Source: Ensifer sp. MPMI2T
Lineage (GTDB): Bacteria; Pseudomonadota; Alphaproteobacteria; Rhizobiales; Rhizobiaceae
DNA length: 64,000 nt
Direction of reading: 5' to 3'
Assembly (NCBI RefSeq): GCF_004827385.1
Contig: NZ_SRXN01000014.1
Location: forward strand, 1 to 64,000
The notes below the pieces were generated by a model. That model had not been told where the DNA came from. It did no database searches and was given only the letters and a program-made list of their open reading frames with translations. Positions 43,941 to 53,382 of the stretch are shown here, piece after piece. Made by a program: the position numbers and the translations under genes. Every line of letters begins with the position of its first letter. Within the stretch, counting starts at the first letter, position 1.

Positions 43941-45443
43941 ATGAGTGTGTCTGCCAATAAAGTTTCGCATCCTCAAAGTAATTCTGTTCTGACTGGGCTG
44001 GAGCCTGCCATATTCTTCGGTTTCTTCGAAGAGCTGAGCGCGATACCGCGAGGTTCCTACAATGAGAAGCAGGTTAGCGACCACATCGCAGCCTTTGCTC
44101 GCGGCAGGGGCCTCGAAGTCTACCAGGACGACATCTGGAACCTCCTCATCAAGAAGCCCGGCACGCCCGGCTACGAGAACGCGCCGACCCTGATACTCCA
44201 CGGACATACCGACATTGTCTGCGAGAGCGACGAGGGCGTCGAGCACGATTTCCAGAAAGAGGGGATCAAGCTGCGCATCGACGGCGACTTCATCCACGGA
44301 ACCGGGACGACACTCGGCGCGGACAACACTGTGGGCGTGGCGCTCGCCATGTCGCTGCTCGCCTCCGATGACATCCCGCATCCGCCGCTCGAGGTCGTCC
44401 TGACGGTGCAGGAAGAAGTCGGGAAAGGCGGTGCCCAGCATTTCGATGGTTCCAAGCTTTCTGGCAAGCGCCTGCTCGACATGAACTGGCACGATCCTAA
44501 GTCGCTGTTCGCCGGATGCGCGGGGGACATTTCCGCCAAATTCCAGATCCCGCTCAAGTGGACCGACCGCGCGGCCGGGCAGAAGGCGGCGCTGCTCCGC
44601 ATTTCCGGACTCAGCAGCGGTCACTCTGAGTTCGACATCCACCTCGAGCGCGGCAACGCGGTCGTGCTTCTCGGCCGTCTGCTCCGCTTGGCGTCGAAGG
44701 AGACCGACATCGGCGTGATCGGTGTGAACGGCGGCGTGAACCGCTACGTCATTCCCGGCGAAGCCGAAGCTGTGATCTCTTTCGATCCGTCGCGGCTCGA
44801 CGCGTTGAAAGCCGCCATCGAGAACGAAGGCAAGGCGATCGCCGCGGAGTACTCCGTGAGTGACCCGAGTCTGAAGGTCACCCTGACCGAAACCGACAGC
44901 GACGCCCGATCGGTGTTCGCGCCACCGGTTGCGAAGGCGATGGTCTCTGCTTTGAACCTGCTGCCGAACGGCGTCCAGAGCCGGAGTCTTGTTGTCGACA
45001 ATCTGGTCGAGAGTTCGAACACCGTCGCGCTGATCTCTAACGATCAGAAACGCATCGAAATCGTGTCCACAGTGCCGAGCGCCGTCAGCTCACGTCGCTA
45101 CAACATTGTCGACAAAATCCGCGAGCTCGCCGAAGTGGTCGGCAACGACGCGACCGTCGAGACTTTCGCCGATTGCCCGGAATGGCCCTACAATCCGAAC
45201 TCGCGGATGCTGAATGCCGGCCGCGCCGCCTACGAAAAGGAATTCGGCGAACAGCCCCATGTGGAGGTCTCGCATTCGAGCCTCGAGCTCGGCCTTTTCC
45301 GCAAGAAGGTACCCGACATCGACATGCTGTCGATCGGACCGGAGGCCTTCGACGTCCACACCACGCGCGAGCGTTTGAACCACACCACCGTCGACTCCAC
45401 TTGGCGTCTGCTCAAGGCGCTTCTTTCGGAACTCAGGACCTGA
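43941..45443 (+). CDS. pepD: Aminoacyl-histidine dipeptidase (PepD/M20 family)
   Basis: 500 residues from ATG 43941 after GGGAGGAGAAG. Di-zinc site residues: 'ILHGHTDIV' (His, Asp), 'LGADNTVGVALA' (Asp), 'VQEEVGKGGAQ' (Glu-Glu), 'LDMNWHDP', and late His in 'EVSHSSLELGLF'. PepD cleaves Xaa-His and other dipeptides. First gene of a sugar-transport operon, an unusual partner; the substrate may be an amino-acid or amide conjugate. Confidence 0.9.
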   Translation: MSVSANKVSHPQSNSVLTGLEPAIFFGFFEELSAIPRGSYNEKQVSDHIAAFARGRGLEVYQDDIWNLLIKKPGTPGYENAPTLILHGHTDIVCESDEGVEHDFQKEGIKLRIDGDFIHGTGTTLGADNTVGVALAMSLLASDDIPHPPLEVVLTVQEEVGKGGAQHFDGSKLSGKRLLDMNWHDPKSLFAGCAGDISAKFQIPLKWTDRAAGQKAALLRISGLSSGHSEFDIHLERGNAVVLLGRLLRLASKETDIGVIGVNGGVNRYVIPGEAEAVISFDPSRLDALKAAIENEGKAIAAEYSVSDPSLKVTLTETDSDARSVFAPPVAKAMVSALNLLPNGVQSRSLVVDNLVESSNTVALISNDQKRIEIVSTVPSAVSSRRYNIVDKIRELAEVVGNDATVETFADCPEWPYNPNSRMLNAGRAAYEKEFGEQPHVEVSHSSLELGLFRKKVPDIDMLSIGPEAFDVHTTRERLNHTTVDSTWRLLKALLSELRT

Positions 45444-45453
45444 GGCTCCCCCG

Positions 45454-45924
45454 ATGACCATACCTGCATACTTCGGCAACTTCCCGTTCCCGCCGGGGGA
45501 AAAGAAGCCGCACCACCTGACGGCGGACAAGTTCAAGATGTTCATCTACACGGGCAACAAGCCGTACTCGAGCGACTTGAACTACCTGCTGGCGAGCACG
45601 GACAAGGTGACGACAGGCATCTATCAGCTCGCCCCAGGCAGCAACTTCGATCCCGCCGACATCCATGCCGGAGACGAGGTCTACTACGTCCTCGAGGGCG
45701 AGGTGCATCTTCTCAATCCGGAGACGGGCCATACCGAGCGAATGGGGCCTGGGGACTCGATCCTGATCCCCATGGGCGTCCCGCACCGCGGATACAATTT
45801 CACGGACAAGGCAGCCGTGATCCTGTTCTGCATCGCGCCGCGCATCTGGGACGAGAAGGGACCGCCGACTGGATATTTCGGCGCGACGCGTCTCTTCAAA
45901 TCCGAAAGGAGGATCTCGGAATGA
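45454..45924 (+). CDS. Cupin-domain protein (first of pair)
   Basis: 156 residues. Cupin motif 1 'PADIHAGDEVYYVLEGEVHLLNP' and motif 2 'GPGDSILIPMGVPHRGYNF' give the usual metal-binding His/Glu set. 10 bases after pepD and overlapping the next cupin by four bases (ATGA). May be an isomerase or dioxygenase for a sugar-like substrate; not assigned. Confidence 0.82.
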   Translation: MTIPAYFGNFPFPPGEKKPHHLTADKFKMFIYTGNKPYSSDLNYLLASTDKVTTGIYQLAPGSNFDPADIHAGDEVYYVLEGEVHLLNPETGHTERMGPGDSILIPMGVPHRGYNFTDKAAVILFCIAPRIWDEKGPPTGYFGATRLFKSERRISE

Positions 45925-46325
45925 GCCTGGAGAAACTCGGCAAGTACCCCGTCGTCGGCGCTGAGGCCCGTTCCAAGGGCGACCTGGTGAAGGTTGCGAA
46001 GGAAGACCGTTTGAACCTGATCTTCGGCCAGGACCATCCGGTCCTCCTGGAGCTCTGCGTCTCCAACGACTACATGCATGTCGGCGAGTTCGTCATCCCC
46101 GTGGGCGGCGTCGGTCCAAGGGCGAGCGAGCCCAACAGTCACAACGGCGACGCTGTCTTCTACGTATTGAAAGGCCCGGCAACTTTTTATGTCGCGGACG
46201 GCGACGAGACGTTCCACATCCGAGACGGGGAGGCGTTCTTCCTGCCCGCGGGCGTCAGCTACCAGTGCCTTAACTACGGGTCCAGTCCCATCCGCATGGT
46301 CTTCACCATAGCGCCTGGTCTCTGA
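45921..46325 (+). CDS. Cupin-domain protein (second of pair)
   Basis: 134 residues. Cupin motifs 'ASEPNSHNGDAVFYVLKGPATFYV' and 'IRDGEAFFLPAGVSYQCLNYG'. The motif-1 His/Glu arrangement differs from its neighbour (HNGDAVFYVLKG), so metal binding may be altered. ATGA overlap suggests the two cupins act together. Confidence 0.8.
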   Translation: MSLEKLGKYPVVGAEARSKGDLVKVAKEDRLNLIFGQDHPVLLELCVSNDYMHVGEFVIPVGGVGPRASEPNSHNGDAVFYVLKGPATFYVADGDETFHIRDGEAFFLPAGVSYQCLNYGSSPIRMVFTIAPGL

Positions 46326-46411
46326 GCCTTCGACCAAACTTCGAAGAATTCCTTCCCAGGGCGATCCCGGGGACGGGAGGAGTGTGTCTTGTCACAACAA
46401 GGGAGGACCTC

Positions 46412-47488
46412 GTGACGACTTTCAGACGACGTACATTGCTCTGCGCAGCGGTCGCGTTCGCCGCTTCTGTCGGCTTCCAGCCCGCGCTCGCCGCCGAGCC
46501 GGACTACAACGCCGTGTTTCCCGGCATTCTGATGGACAAGGATATCGAGCAGACCGGGCAAGAGATGAAGCCAGTAAAGAAGGACAACCGTCCTCTCAAG
46601 CTAGGCTTCCTGCCAACTGCTATGGACACCTACTATCAGCGCGTCCTGGCTGGTGTGAAGGAAGAGATCGACAAGCGCGGCGGCGCGGAAGCCATCGAAC
46701 TTCTCGTCCAGGCTCCAAGCAGCCAGTCGGCCACCGACGACCAGATCAGGGCCATGGAAGCCTGGATCAACGACGGCGTCGACGCGATCTCGGTCGCTCT
46801 CTACAACGAAGGCGCTCTGTTGCCTTCGATCCGTCGCGCCACGGAAGCCGGCATTCCGGTCTTTCTGTTCAACTCTCCGGTCGCGGACAACCCGTACTAC
46901 GTCAGCGACATCGGCTACGACCAGTCGGACGGCGGCCGCGCGCAGGCTCAGTGGCTTGTGGACACCTATGGCGACAAGGAGGTCAAGATCGGCATCCTCG
47001 AAGGCCTTCCTGGTCCACACACCAGCCAGCGTATGAAGGGCTTCAACGAGATCATCTCGAAGCATCCGAACTTCAAGATCGTCGCTCAGCAGCCCGCCGG
47101 CTGGGTTCGCGCACAGGGTCTCTCGGTGACCGAGAACATGTTCACCGCGAACCCGGACATCGAAGTCCTCGTCGCGCTCTATGACGAGATGGCTCTCGGT
47201 GGGCTGCAGGCCCTCAAGGCCAAGGGTCTGAACGGGAAGGTCGCCATCGTCGGCTACGAGAACATGAAGGAGGCGAACGCCGCCATCCTGACGGGGGACT
47301 TCTCGGCGACGGTCGACACCGGAGCCAAGGAAGAGGGGCGCAACATCGTGCGCGCCGTCGACGAGTTCCTGATGAAGGGAAACCCCCTTCCGAAGAAAAT
47401 CTTCGTCGCCCCCAAGGTCTACGACGCCAAGAACATCAAGACGTTCGACCAGACCGACTACGACTACGTCCCCCAGCAGAAGATGTGA
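46412..47488 (+). CDS. Sugar ABC transporter substrate-binding protein
   Basis: 358 residues from GTG 46412 with GGGAGGACCTC just upstream. Twin-Arg-like N-terminus ('FRRRTLLCAAVAFAASVGFQPALA') as signal peptide. 'KLGFLPTAMDTYYQRVLAGVKEEIDKRGG', 'AWINDGVDAISVALYNE', 'GRAQAQWLVDTYG', 'YDEMALGGLQALKAKG'. Type I ribose/rhamnose-like family. Followed by a hairpin, then its ATPase and permease. Confidence 0.92.
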   Translation: MTTFRRRTLLCAAVAFAASVGFQPALAAEPDYNAVFPGILMDKDIEQTGQEMKPVKKDNRPLKLGFLPTAMDTYYQRVLAGVKEEIDKRGGAEAIELLVQAPSSQSATDDQIRAMEAWINDGVDAISVALYNEGALLPSIRRATEAGIPVFLFNSPVADNPYYVSDIGYDQSDGGRAQAQWLVDTYGDKEVKIGILEGLPGPHTSQRMKGFNEIISKHPNFKIVAQQPAGWVRAQGLSVTENMFTANPDIEVLVALYDEMALGGLQALKAKGLNGKVAIVGYENMKEANAAILTGDFSATVDTGAKEEGRNIVRAVDEFLMKGNPLPKKIFVAPKVYDAKNIKTFDQTDYDYVPQQKM

Positions 47489-47495
47489 GGACGTT

Positions 47496-47517
47496 GCGGC
47501 CCTCTCCGGAGGGCCGC
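47496..47517 (+). terminator. Intercistronic hairpin after binding-protein gene
   Basis: GCGGCCCTC (47496-47504) pairs with GAGGGCCGC (47509-47517), loop TCCG, seven bases after the stop. No T-run; probably a 3' stabiliser or attenuator. Confidence 0.7.
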
Positions 47518-47536
47518 GCACCCGGAGGAGATTCAA

Positions 47537-49072
47537 ATGGCCAACAGTCCGCTTCTCGACATGAAGGGCATAGGCAAGCGCTTCGGCAACATGGTCGCTC
47601 TGCAGGGAATCGACCTGGCGCTCAACGGCGGCGAAGTCTTGGGCTTGGTCGGTGAAAACGGCGCGGGCAAATCCACGTTGATGAAAATCCTCGCGGGCGC
47701 ATATTCACGCGACGGCGGCACGATCGCCGTCCGAGGAAAGCAAGTCGAGCTCGACAGCCCGAAGGCCGGAGCCGACGCCGGCATCGCGATCATCTACCAG
47801 GAACTCAGCCTGTTTCCCGACTTCGACGCGGCCGAGAACATTTTCGCGGGACGCGAGTTGCGGCGCAGCGGCTTCTCGCTCGCCCCGCTGAGCCATGGGC
47901 AAATGCGCAGGGAAGCGCGCCGCCTTCTTTCCGAAGAGCTTGGCGTGGAGGTTGCGATCGACCGCCCGGTCCGGGAACTGAGCCTTTCCGACCGCCAGAT
48001 GATCGAGATCGCCAAGGCGCTGAACAGCAACGCCGACATCATCATCATGGACGAGCCGACCGAGGCGCTCGAGGAGGTCGAACGCAAACAGCTCTTCGCC
48101 ATCATCGAGCGTCTGCAGGCTGCCGGAAAGGCTATCATCTACGTCTCGCACCGGATCAAGGAACTGCTCGGCATCTGCAGCCGCGTCATGGTGCTTCGCG
48201 ACGGCCGCACAGCGGCCGACCTTTCGGTCGCCGACCTCGACGTCGACAAAGTCGTCGCCGCGATGATCGGCGGTGCCCTTTCCAAACAGTTTCCTCCCCG
48301 CGTCCCTCCGAGGTCCGATCCCTCGGTGGAAGTGCGCGGCCTGTCGAGAGCGGGAGCTTTCGACGACATCTCCTTTTCGCTTATGAAGGGAGAGATTTTT
48401 GGGATCGCAGGCCTGGAGGGCTCGGGCAAGAGCGCGCTTCTCCGAGCCCTGTTCGGCCAGCGGGCTTATGAACGCGGCACCGTGAAGGTCGAAGGCAGGG
48501 ATGTCCAGCTGACGGAGATCACCGACGCCATCAGAGAGCGCTTCGCATTTCTGCCGGCCGAACGGAAGGTCGAGGGCATCTTCCCCGAGCATTCGGTCGG
48601 ATGGAATCTATCGATCGCCAACTTGGGCGTCCTCGGGAAGATCACCCTGCGGCCCTCCAAGGAGAAGGAAGTCGCGGTAAGCTACATCTCGAAGCTCGGC
48701 GTGAAGTGCGACGGGCCTCAGGCGGAGATCGGCTCGCTGAGCGGTGGCAACCAACAAAAGGTCATGCTGGCTCGATGGCTGCTCACCCAACCCAAGGTGC
48801 TGCTGCTCGAGGAGCCGACGCGCGGCGTCGACGTCCGGGCAAAATCCGAGGTCTACGCCTTGGTGCAGGCCGCCGCCCAGGACGGGTGCACCGTCATCGT
48901 GGTGTCGGCCGACAATGCCGAGTTGCTCGGCCTTTGCCACCGAGTCGCGGTGATGTTCGAAGGCAAAATCACAACGGTGGTCGATGCCGCCACGTCCAAG
49001 GAAGAGACGTTGGCGCTCCATTCGGTGAGGCCCCCGGAAACTCTTCATCCAGTGGGAGGAATCAATGGCTGA
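47537..49072 (+). CDS. Sugar ABC transporter ATPase (two nucleotide-binding domains)
   Basis: 511 residues. First NBD 'GENGAGKSTLMKILAG', 'LSLSDRQMIEIAKAL', 'IIMDEPTEALEE' (the usual TSAL is TEAL). Second NBD 'GLEGSGKSALLRALFG', 'LSGGNQQKVMLARWL', 'LLLEEPTRGVDV'. RbsA/RhaT-like. Overlaps the permease start by 8 bases. Confidence 0.93.
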   Translation: MANSPLLDMKGIGKRFGNMVALQGIDLALNGGEVLGLVGENGAGKSTLMKILAGAYSRDGGTIAVRGKQVELDSPKAGADAGIAIIYQELSLFPDFDAAENIFAGRELRRSGFSLAPLSHGQMRREARRLLSEELGVEVAIDRPVRELSLSDRQMIEIAKALNSNADIIIMDEPTEALEEVERKQLFAIIERLQAAGKAIIYVSHRIKELLGICSRVMVLRDGRTAADLSVADLDVDKVVAAMIGGALSKQFPPRVPPRSDPSVEVRGLSRAGAFDDISFSLMKGEIFGIAGLEGSGKSALLRALFGQRAYERGTVKVEGRDVQLTEITDAIRERFAFLPAERKVEGIFPEHSVGWNLSIANLGVLGKITLRPSKEKEVAVSYISKLGVKCDGPQAEIGSLSGGNQQKVMLARWLLTQPKVLLLEEPTRGVDVRAKSEVYALVQAAAQDGCTVIVVSADNAELLGLCHRVAVMFEGKITTVVDAATSKEETLALHSVRPPETLHPVGGING

Positions 49073-50039
49073 AGTTGCAGTCACGCGTCCACGGCACGGC
49101 TTCAAGTTTGGCCTCGCTAGCGGCAACGCGGGTGTCTATATCGCATTCGTCGTGTTGCTCATCGCGCTGGGCTTCGCGGCCCCGCGGTTCTTCACGGTTG
49201 GGAACCTGACGGACGTATTGAGGCAGGCGGTGCCGATTGCGGTCATCGCGTTCGGCGCGACGTTCGTCATCGGGATGCGCGGCATCGACCTGTCGGTCGG
49301 CTCTACGCTTGCGCTTACCGGACTGGTTACCGCGAACCTCCTGGTTCTCGGATATCCGGTGCCCGTCGCCTGCCTCGCGGGTCTAGCTCTGGGCGCGTTC
49401 ATAGGAGTCATCAACGGTCTTCTTATCACGAAGGTCGGCATCACGGACTTCATAGCTACGATGGCCATCATGGTGGTCAGCCGCGGCGTCGTGATGATCT
49501 ACACGCAAGGCATACCGATCACTGGCGCATCCGATCCGGCGTTCCGAATGATCGGCCAGAGTTATTTGGCCGGCGTCCCGGTTCCTGTGGTCCTGACCGC
49601 CATCTTGTTCGCAGCCGCCTTCTATCTTCTCTACTACACCCGTTTCGGCCGCTTCGTGTTGTCCATCGGTAGCAATCCCGACGCCGCCCGTCTCGTCGGT
49701 ATCCCGACGGACAAGGTCAAGATCGCGGTCTATGTGTTGGCCGGAGTGTTGTCTGCCTTCGCCGGGATCATGCTCACCTCGCGACTTGAGTCCGCGATGC
49801 CGGAAGCCGGGCAGGGCTATGAGCTGGACGTCATCGCCGCGGTGGTGATCGGTGGAACCGGACTGTCGGGCGGCAGGGCCACGCTGTTCGGAACCGTGGT
49901 AGGCGCGGTGCTTATGGCGGTGGTTCGCAACGGGCTCAATCTGCTCAATGTGAACACGTTCTGGCACCAGGTCGTCATCGGCACCATCATTCTTGTCGCC
50001 GTCGCCGCCGACCGCTTCAACCGCAGCCGCAAGTCCTGA
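49065..50039 (+). CDS. Sugar ABC transporter permease (RbsC-like)
   Basis: 324 residues, about 8-10 TM segments. 'IGMRGIDLSVGSTLALTGLVTANLLVL', 'TDFIATMAIMVVSRGVVMIYTQG', 'IGSNPDAARLVGIPTDKVK', 'DVIAAVVIGGTGLSGGRATLFGTVVGA'. Coupled to the ATPase gene; 10 bases before the AraD-like gene. Confidence 0.93.
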   Translation: MAEVAVTRPRHGFKFGLASGNAGVYIAFVVLLIALGFAAPRFFTVGNLTDVLRQAVPIAVIAFGATFVIGMRGIDLSVGSTLALTGLVTANLLVLGYPVPVACLAGLALGAFIGVINGLLITKVGITDFIATMAIMVVSRGVVMIYTQGIPITGASDPAFRMIGQSYLAGVPVPVVLTAILFAAAFYLLYYTRFGRFVLSIGSNPDAARLVGIPTDKVKIAVYVLAGVLSAFAGIMLTSRLESAMPEAGQGYELDVIAAVVIGGTGLSGGRATLFGTVVGAVLMAVVRNGLNLLNVNTFWHQVVIGTIILVAVAADRFNRSRKS

Positions 50040-50049
50040 GGGGGCGACC

Positions 50050-50754
50050 GTGAAGCACTCAGCACTGCGCAAAGCCGTCCTGGACGCGAATTTCGAACTC
50101 TATGAGAGCGGCCTCGTGATCTCCACGTTCGGCAACGTCAGCGCCATCGACCGGGTGAACGGTGTCGTCGCGATCAAACCCAGCGGCCTCTCGTACAAGG
50201 CCATGGACACGGGCGACATCGTCATCACCGATCTGGACGGCCGCGTTGTAGACGGCGACTTGCGCCCTTCAAGCGACCTCGACACGCACATCGAGCTCTA
50301 CAGGAGCTTCCCGACGATCGGCGCGGTAGTCCATACGCACTCGTTCTTCGCGACAGCTTGGGCGCAGTCCGGTCAGCCGATCCCGGTAATGGGCACGACT
50401 CACGCCGACTACTTCAACGGAACCATCCCGGTGACGCGTCAGCTGACTGACAGCGAAATCCGGGACGACTACGTGCGAAACACAGGCAGGGTGATCGCCG
50501 AGGCGATCGCGAACCGCGACCCCCTGTCGATTCCTGCCGCTCTCGTCAACGACCATGGCCCCTTCTGCTGGGGCAAGGACGCGACCGACGCGGTCCACAA
50601 TGCCGAGATGCTCGAGGCGGTGGCAAGGATTGCGTTCCATTCGCGCCAGATCAGCTTGGAGAGCCCCGAGATTTCGGCGGCTCTGCTAGATCGGCACTTT
50701 CAACGAAAGCACGGCAGCTCGGCGACATACGGCCAGACCGAGCGATCAAAATAG
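50050..50754 (+). CDS. Class II aldolase/epimerase, L-ribulose-5-phosphate 4-epimerase-like
   Basis: 234 residues from GTG 50050 with GAGGGGGCG upstream. AraD pattern: 'VLDANFELYESGLVISTFGNVSAID', 'IKPSGLSYKAM', 'RPSSDLDTHIELYRSFPTIGAVVHTHSFFATAWAQSG', 'GTTHADYFNGTIPVTR', 'NDHGPFCWG'. Zinc His residues present. Acts after the kinase that follows; substrate probably a ketopentose 5-phosphate. Confidence 0.9.
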   Translation: MKHSALRKAVLDANFELYESGLVISTFGNVSAIDRVNGVVAIKPSGLSYKAMDTGDIVITDLDGRVVDGDLRPSSDLDTHIELYRSFPTIGAVVHTHSFFATAWAQSGQPIPVMGTTHADYFNGTIPVTRQLTDSEIRDDYVRNTGRVIAEAIANRDPLSIPAALVNDHGPFCWGKDATDAVHNAEMLEAVARIAFHSRQISLESPEISAALLDRHFQRKHGSSATYGQTERSK

Positions 50755-50756
50755 GT

Positions 50757-52379
50757 ATGACGATGTCGATAGTAGCTGGTGTTGATTTCGGAACTTTGAG
50801 CGTTCGGGTGACCATGGCCGACACTCTGACCGGGCCGCTTGGCACGGCGATAGCGGAATACCCTCTTCGACGAACGCGGTCGGACCCCGATCTGGCGACA
50901 CAGGCCCACGCCGACCACATGGACGGCCTCGTGCTCGCCATGGAGCGGGCGATCAAGGACTGCGGCGTCGATCCAAAGGCCGTACGGGCCATAGCAGTGG
51001 ATACGACAGGTTCTTCCGTGATCCCGGTCGACAGGAACCTCAATCCTTTGAGCGACTATTATCTCTGGTGTGACCACCGGGCGAAGTCCGAGGCGGAGGA
51101 GATCACCGCCATGGCGCATGAGACCCATCTCGAGGCCATCGAGTGGTGTGGCGGCACCTATTCCCACGAGTGGGGTTTCGCCAAGCTCCTTCATTGGCTC
51201 CGGCACAATCCAAAGCTCCGGGGCCGCTTCGGCACCGCGCTCGAGCATTGCGACATGGCGGCGGCAGTGCTCACTGGGGTGACCGACAGCTCCGCGGTCG
51301 TCCGCAGCGTCTGCGCGATGGGGCATAAGTGGATGTGGAACCCGAAGTGGGGCGGTTTGCCCTCGCAAGCTTTCCTTTCGCGTGTCGATCCGCTCTTCGA
51401 TGGCGTCAGGGAGAAAATCGGAGGCACGTACCAGACCTCCGCCAAGGTTGCTGGGGGTCTCAGCTGCGAGTGGGCCGCGAAGCTCGGCTTGCAGGAGGGC
51501 ATCCCGGTTCCGGTGGGAGCCTTCGACGCGCACTGGGACGCAATCGGAGCGGGTTGCCGACTGGGCGATGTGGTCAACGTTATCGGCACGTCCACATGCA
51601 TCATCGCGGTGAGCGAGCGCGTCAAGTTAATTCCGGGCGTCTGCGGCGTTGTGCCGGGGAGTGCCCATCCGGATCTCGTGGGGGTCGAGGCGGGTCTCTC
51701 GGCGACTGGCGACATTTTCGACGCGATCGCCCGCCGGGCCTCCACCACGGTGTCGAAACTATCCGAAGGCCTTGAGACGATTGAGGGCGGCAAGACAGGG
51801 CTGATGCGCTTCTCGTGGGACAACGGGGACCGAACCGTGCTGGTGCGTTCCGATCTCGGCGGCATGACCATTGGTTGGCACCTCGGCCACACCGCACAGG
51901 ACGAGCTTTATGCGGCGATCGAGGGAACGGCGTTCCACACGCGGATCATATTGGAACGTATGGAACAGCATGGCGTTCCGGTGAGCAGAGTGATTAATGG
52001 CGGCGGCGTTCCCCAGAAGAACCCCGTGCTCAATCAGATTTATGCGAACGTTCTGGGGAAGCCAATCTTAGTCCCTGACGGCCTTCCCACCGGCCTTGGG
52101 TCGGGCATCTTCGCTAGCCTCGCGTCGAAGGACCACGCCACCATAGAGGCCGCCCAGGCGGCGATGTGCGTGGGTTTCAAGAAATACGACCCCGATCCGT
52201 CGACGCGTTCCCGGTATGAGATGCTCTACCAGCTCTACAAGCGCGTCTACATGGGCTTTGGCACGTCGAGCCTGGGCGACTTTTCCCAGGTTCTCGGAGA
52301 CATCAAGCGCATCGCGGCTGGAGAGGCCGTCCGCTCCGACGTCGGCCAGCGCGTGCCTCGGAAGGTTGCTTCGCTATGA
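50757..52379 (+). CDS. FGGY-family carbohydrate kinase, ribulokinase-like
   Basis: 540 residues. 'VAGVDFGTLSVRVTMAD', 'AVDTTGSSVIPVD', 'YLWCDHRAKSEAEEI', 'PVGAFDAHWDAIGAG', 'GTSTCIIAVSE', 'INGGGVPQKNPVLNQIYANVLGKPI'. Closest in style to AraB ribulokinases. With the AraD-like enzyme it would feed a ketopentose into the pentose phosphate pathway. Confidence 0.9.
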   Translation: MTMSIVAGVDFGTLSVRVTMADTLTGPLGTAIAEYPLRRTRSDPDLATQAHADHMDGLVLAMERAIKDCGVDPKAVRAIAVDTTGSSVIPVDRNLNPLSDYYLWCDHRAKSEAEEITAMAHETHLEAIEWCGGTYSHEWGFAKLLHWLRHNPKLRGRFGTALEHCDMAAAVLTGVTDSSAVVRSVCAMGHKWMWNPKWGGLPSQAFLSRVDPLFDGVREKIGGTYQTSAKVAGGLSCEWAAKLGLQEGIPVPVGAFDAHWDAIGAGCRLGDVVNVIGTSTCIIAVSERVKLIPGVCGVVPGSAHPDLVGVEAGLSATGDIFDAIARRASTTVSKLSEGLETIEGGKTGLMRFSWDNGDRTVLVRSDLGGMTIGWHLGHTAQDELYAAIEGTAFHTRIILERMEQHGVPVSRVINGGGVPQKNPVLNQIYANVLGKPILVPDGLPTGLGSGIFASLASKDHATIEAAQAAMCVGFKKYDPDPSTRSRYEMLYQLYKRVYMGFGTSSLGDFSQVLGDIKRIAAGEAVRSDVGQRVPRKVASL

Positions 52380-52425
52380 ACCGGCCGCGTCTCGACAAGG
52401 CCCGCCTTCAGGGGTCGGAGGCGCT

Positions 52426-53382
52426 ATGACGTTGATTCCGTCCATCCGGGCCATCCAGTCATTCGTCGCGGCGGGGAGGAGAGGTTCTTTCCTGGAGGCC
52501 GCGGCCGAGCTGCAGCTGACGCCGTCGGCCGTCAGCCACCAGATCAGGCTGATGGAAGAGGAGCTCGGAGAAAAGCTCTTTCACCGCATCGGACGGAATG
52601 TCACCCTCACCGAGATCGGCGAACGATATCACCGTGACTTGTCCGAAGCGCTGTCATTGATCGAGCGCGCCACCGACGAAGTGTCTAGGCGAAATAGCGT
52701 CGACGTCCTGAGCGTCGGCTGCGCTCCGAGCCTCGCGTCGCTATGGCTGATGCCCCGACTTCCGCAATTCGAGTCGCTCCATCCTTCACTCGAAATCCGG
52801 TTGATTTCCTCATCGGAGCCAACCAAGCTGAGCGACGGGTCCGTGGACGTCGACATTTGCTACGGCAGCGTGCCCCGTCTCGGCTCCATCGCAACCGAGG
52901 AGTTTCCCCTCGAGACGATCGTGGTCGCGTGCGCTCCCGAGGTCGCGAACGGGGAGAGGCCGATACGACGGCCTTCGGACCTCATCGGCCATACGCTTAT
53001 TAAGTCGGAGCAAACCCTCTATAGCTGGCGCCAATGGGCGAAGGATCACGGCCTCGAGATCGATCTGAACCGGGGATCGCGTTTCCGCGACGCGTTCATG
53101 TCGATCGCCACAGCGGTCGAAGGTCGCGGCGTCTGCTTGGAAAGCTATCGGTTGCTGCAGCGCGACGTCGAGAGGGGCAACCTCGTCCTTCCGTTCGGAA
53201 TGACTGGACCCAATCTGCGTTGCCATACGCTCACTTATGTCAGGTCGCGGCTGAGGTCACAAAAGGTGAGCGCCTTCAAGCAGTGGCTCGAGAGCGCTTG
53301 GCTCGAGGACGCCGCGGCTCTCGAGATGGGCTCACGAGCTTCAGTGGGTGATCGTCACCAAGAGCGTGCCATCGGTCTTTAA
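52426..53382 (+). CDS. LysR-family transcriptional regulator (GcvA-like)
   Basis: 318 residues from ATG 52426 (GGTCGGAGG upstream). HTH 'LIPSIRAIQSFVAAGRRGSFLEAAAELQLTPSAVSHQIRLMEEELGEKLFHRIGRNVTLTEIGERY', then LysR substrate domain ('LMPRLPQFESLHPSLEIRLISS'). GcvA-type subgroup. Last gene of the transporter-kinase operon, same strand; probably regulates it. Confidence 0.92.
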   Translation: MTLIPSIRAIQSFVAAGRRGSFLEAAAELQLTPSAVSHQIRLMEEELGEKLFHRIGRNVTLTEIGERYHRDLSEALSLIERATDEVSRRNSVDVLSVGCAPSLASLWLMPRLPQFESLHPSLEIRLISSSEPTKLSDGSVDVDICYGSVPRLGSIATEEFPLETIVVACAPEVANGERPIRRPSDLIGHTLIKSEQTLYSWRQWAKDHGLEIDLNRGSRFRDAFMSIATAVEGRGVCLESYRLLQRDVERGNLVLPFGMTGPNLRCHTLTYVRSRLRSQKVSAFKQWLESAWLEDAAALEMGSRASVGDRHQERAIGL

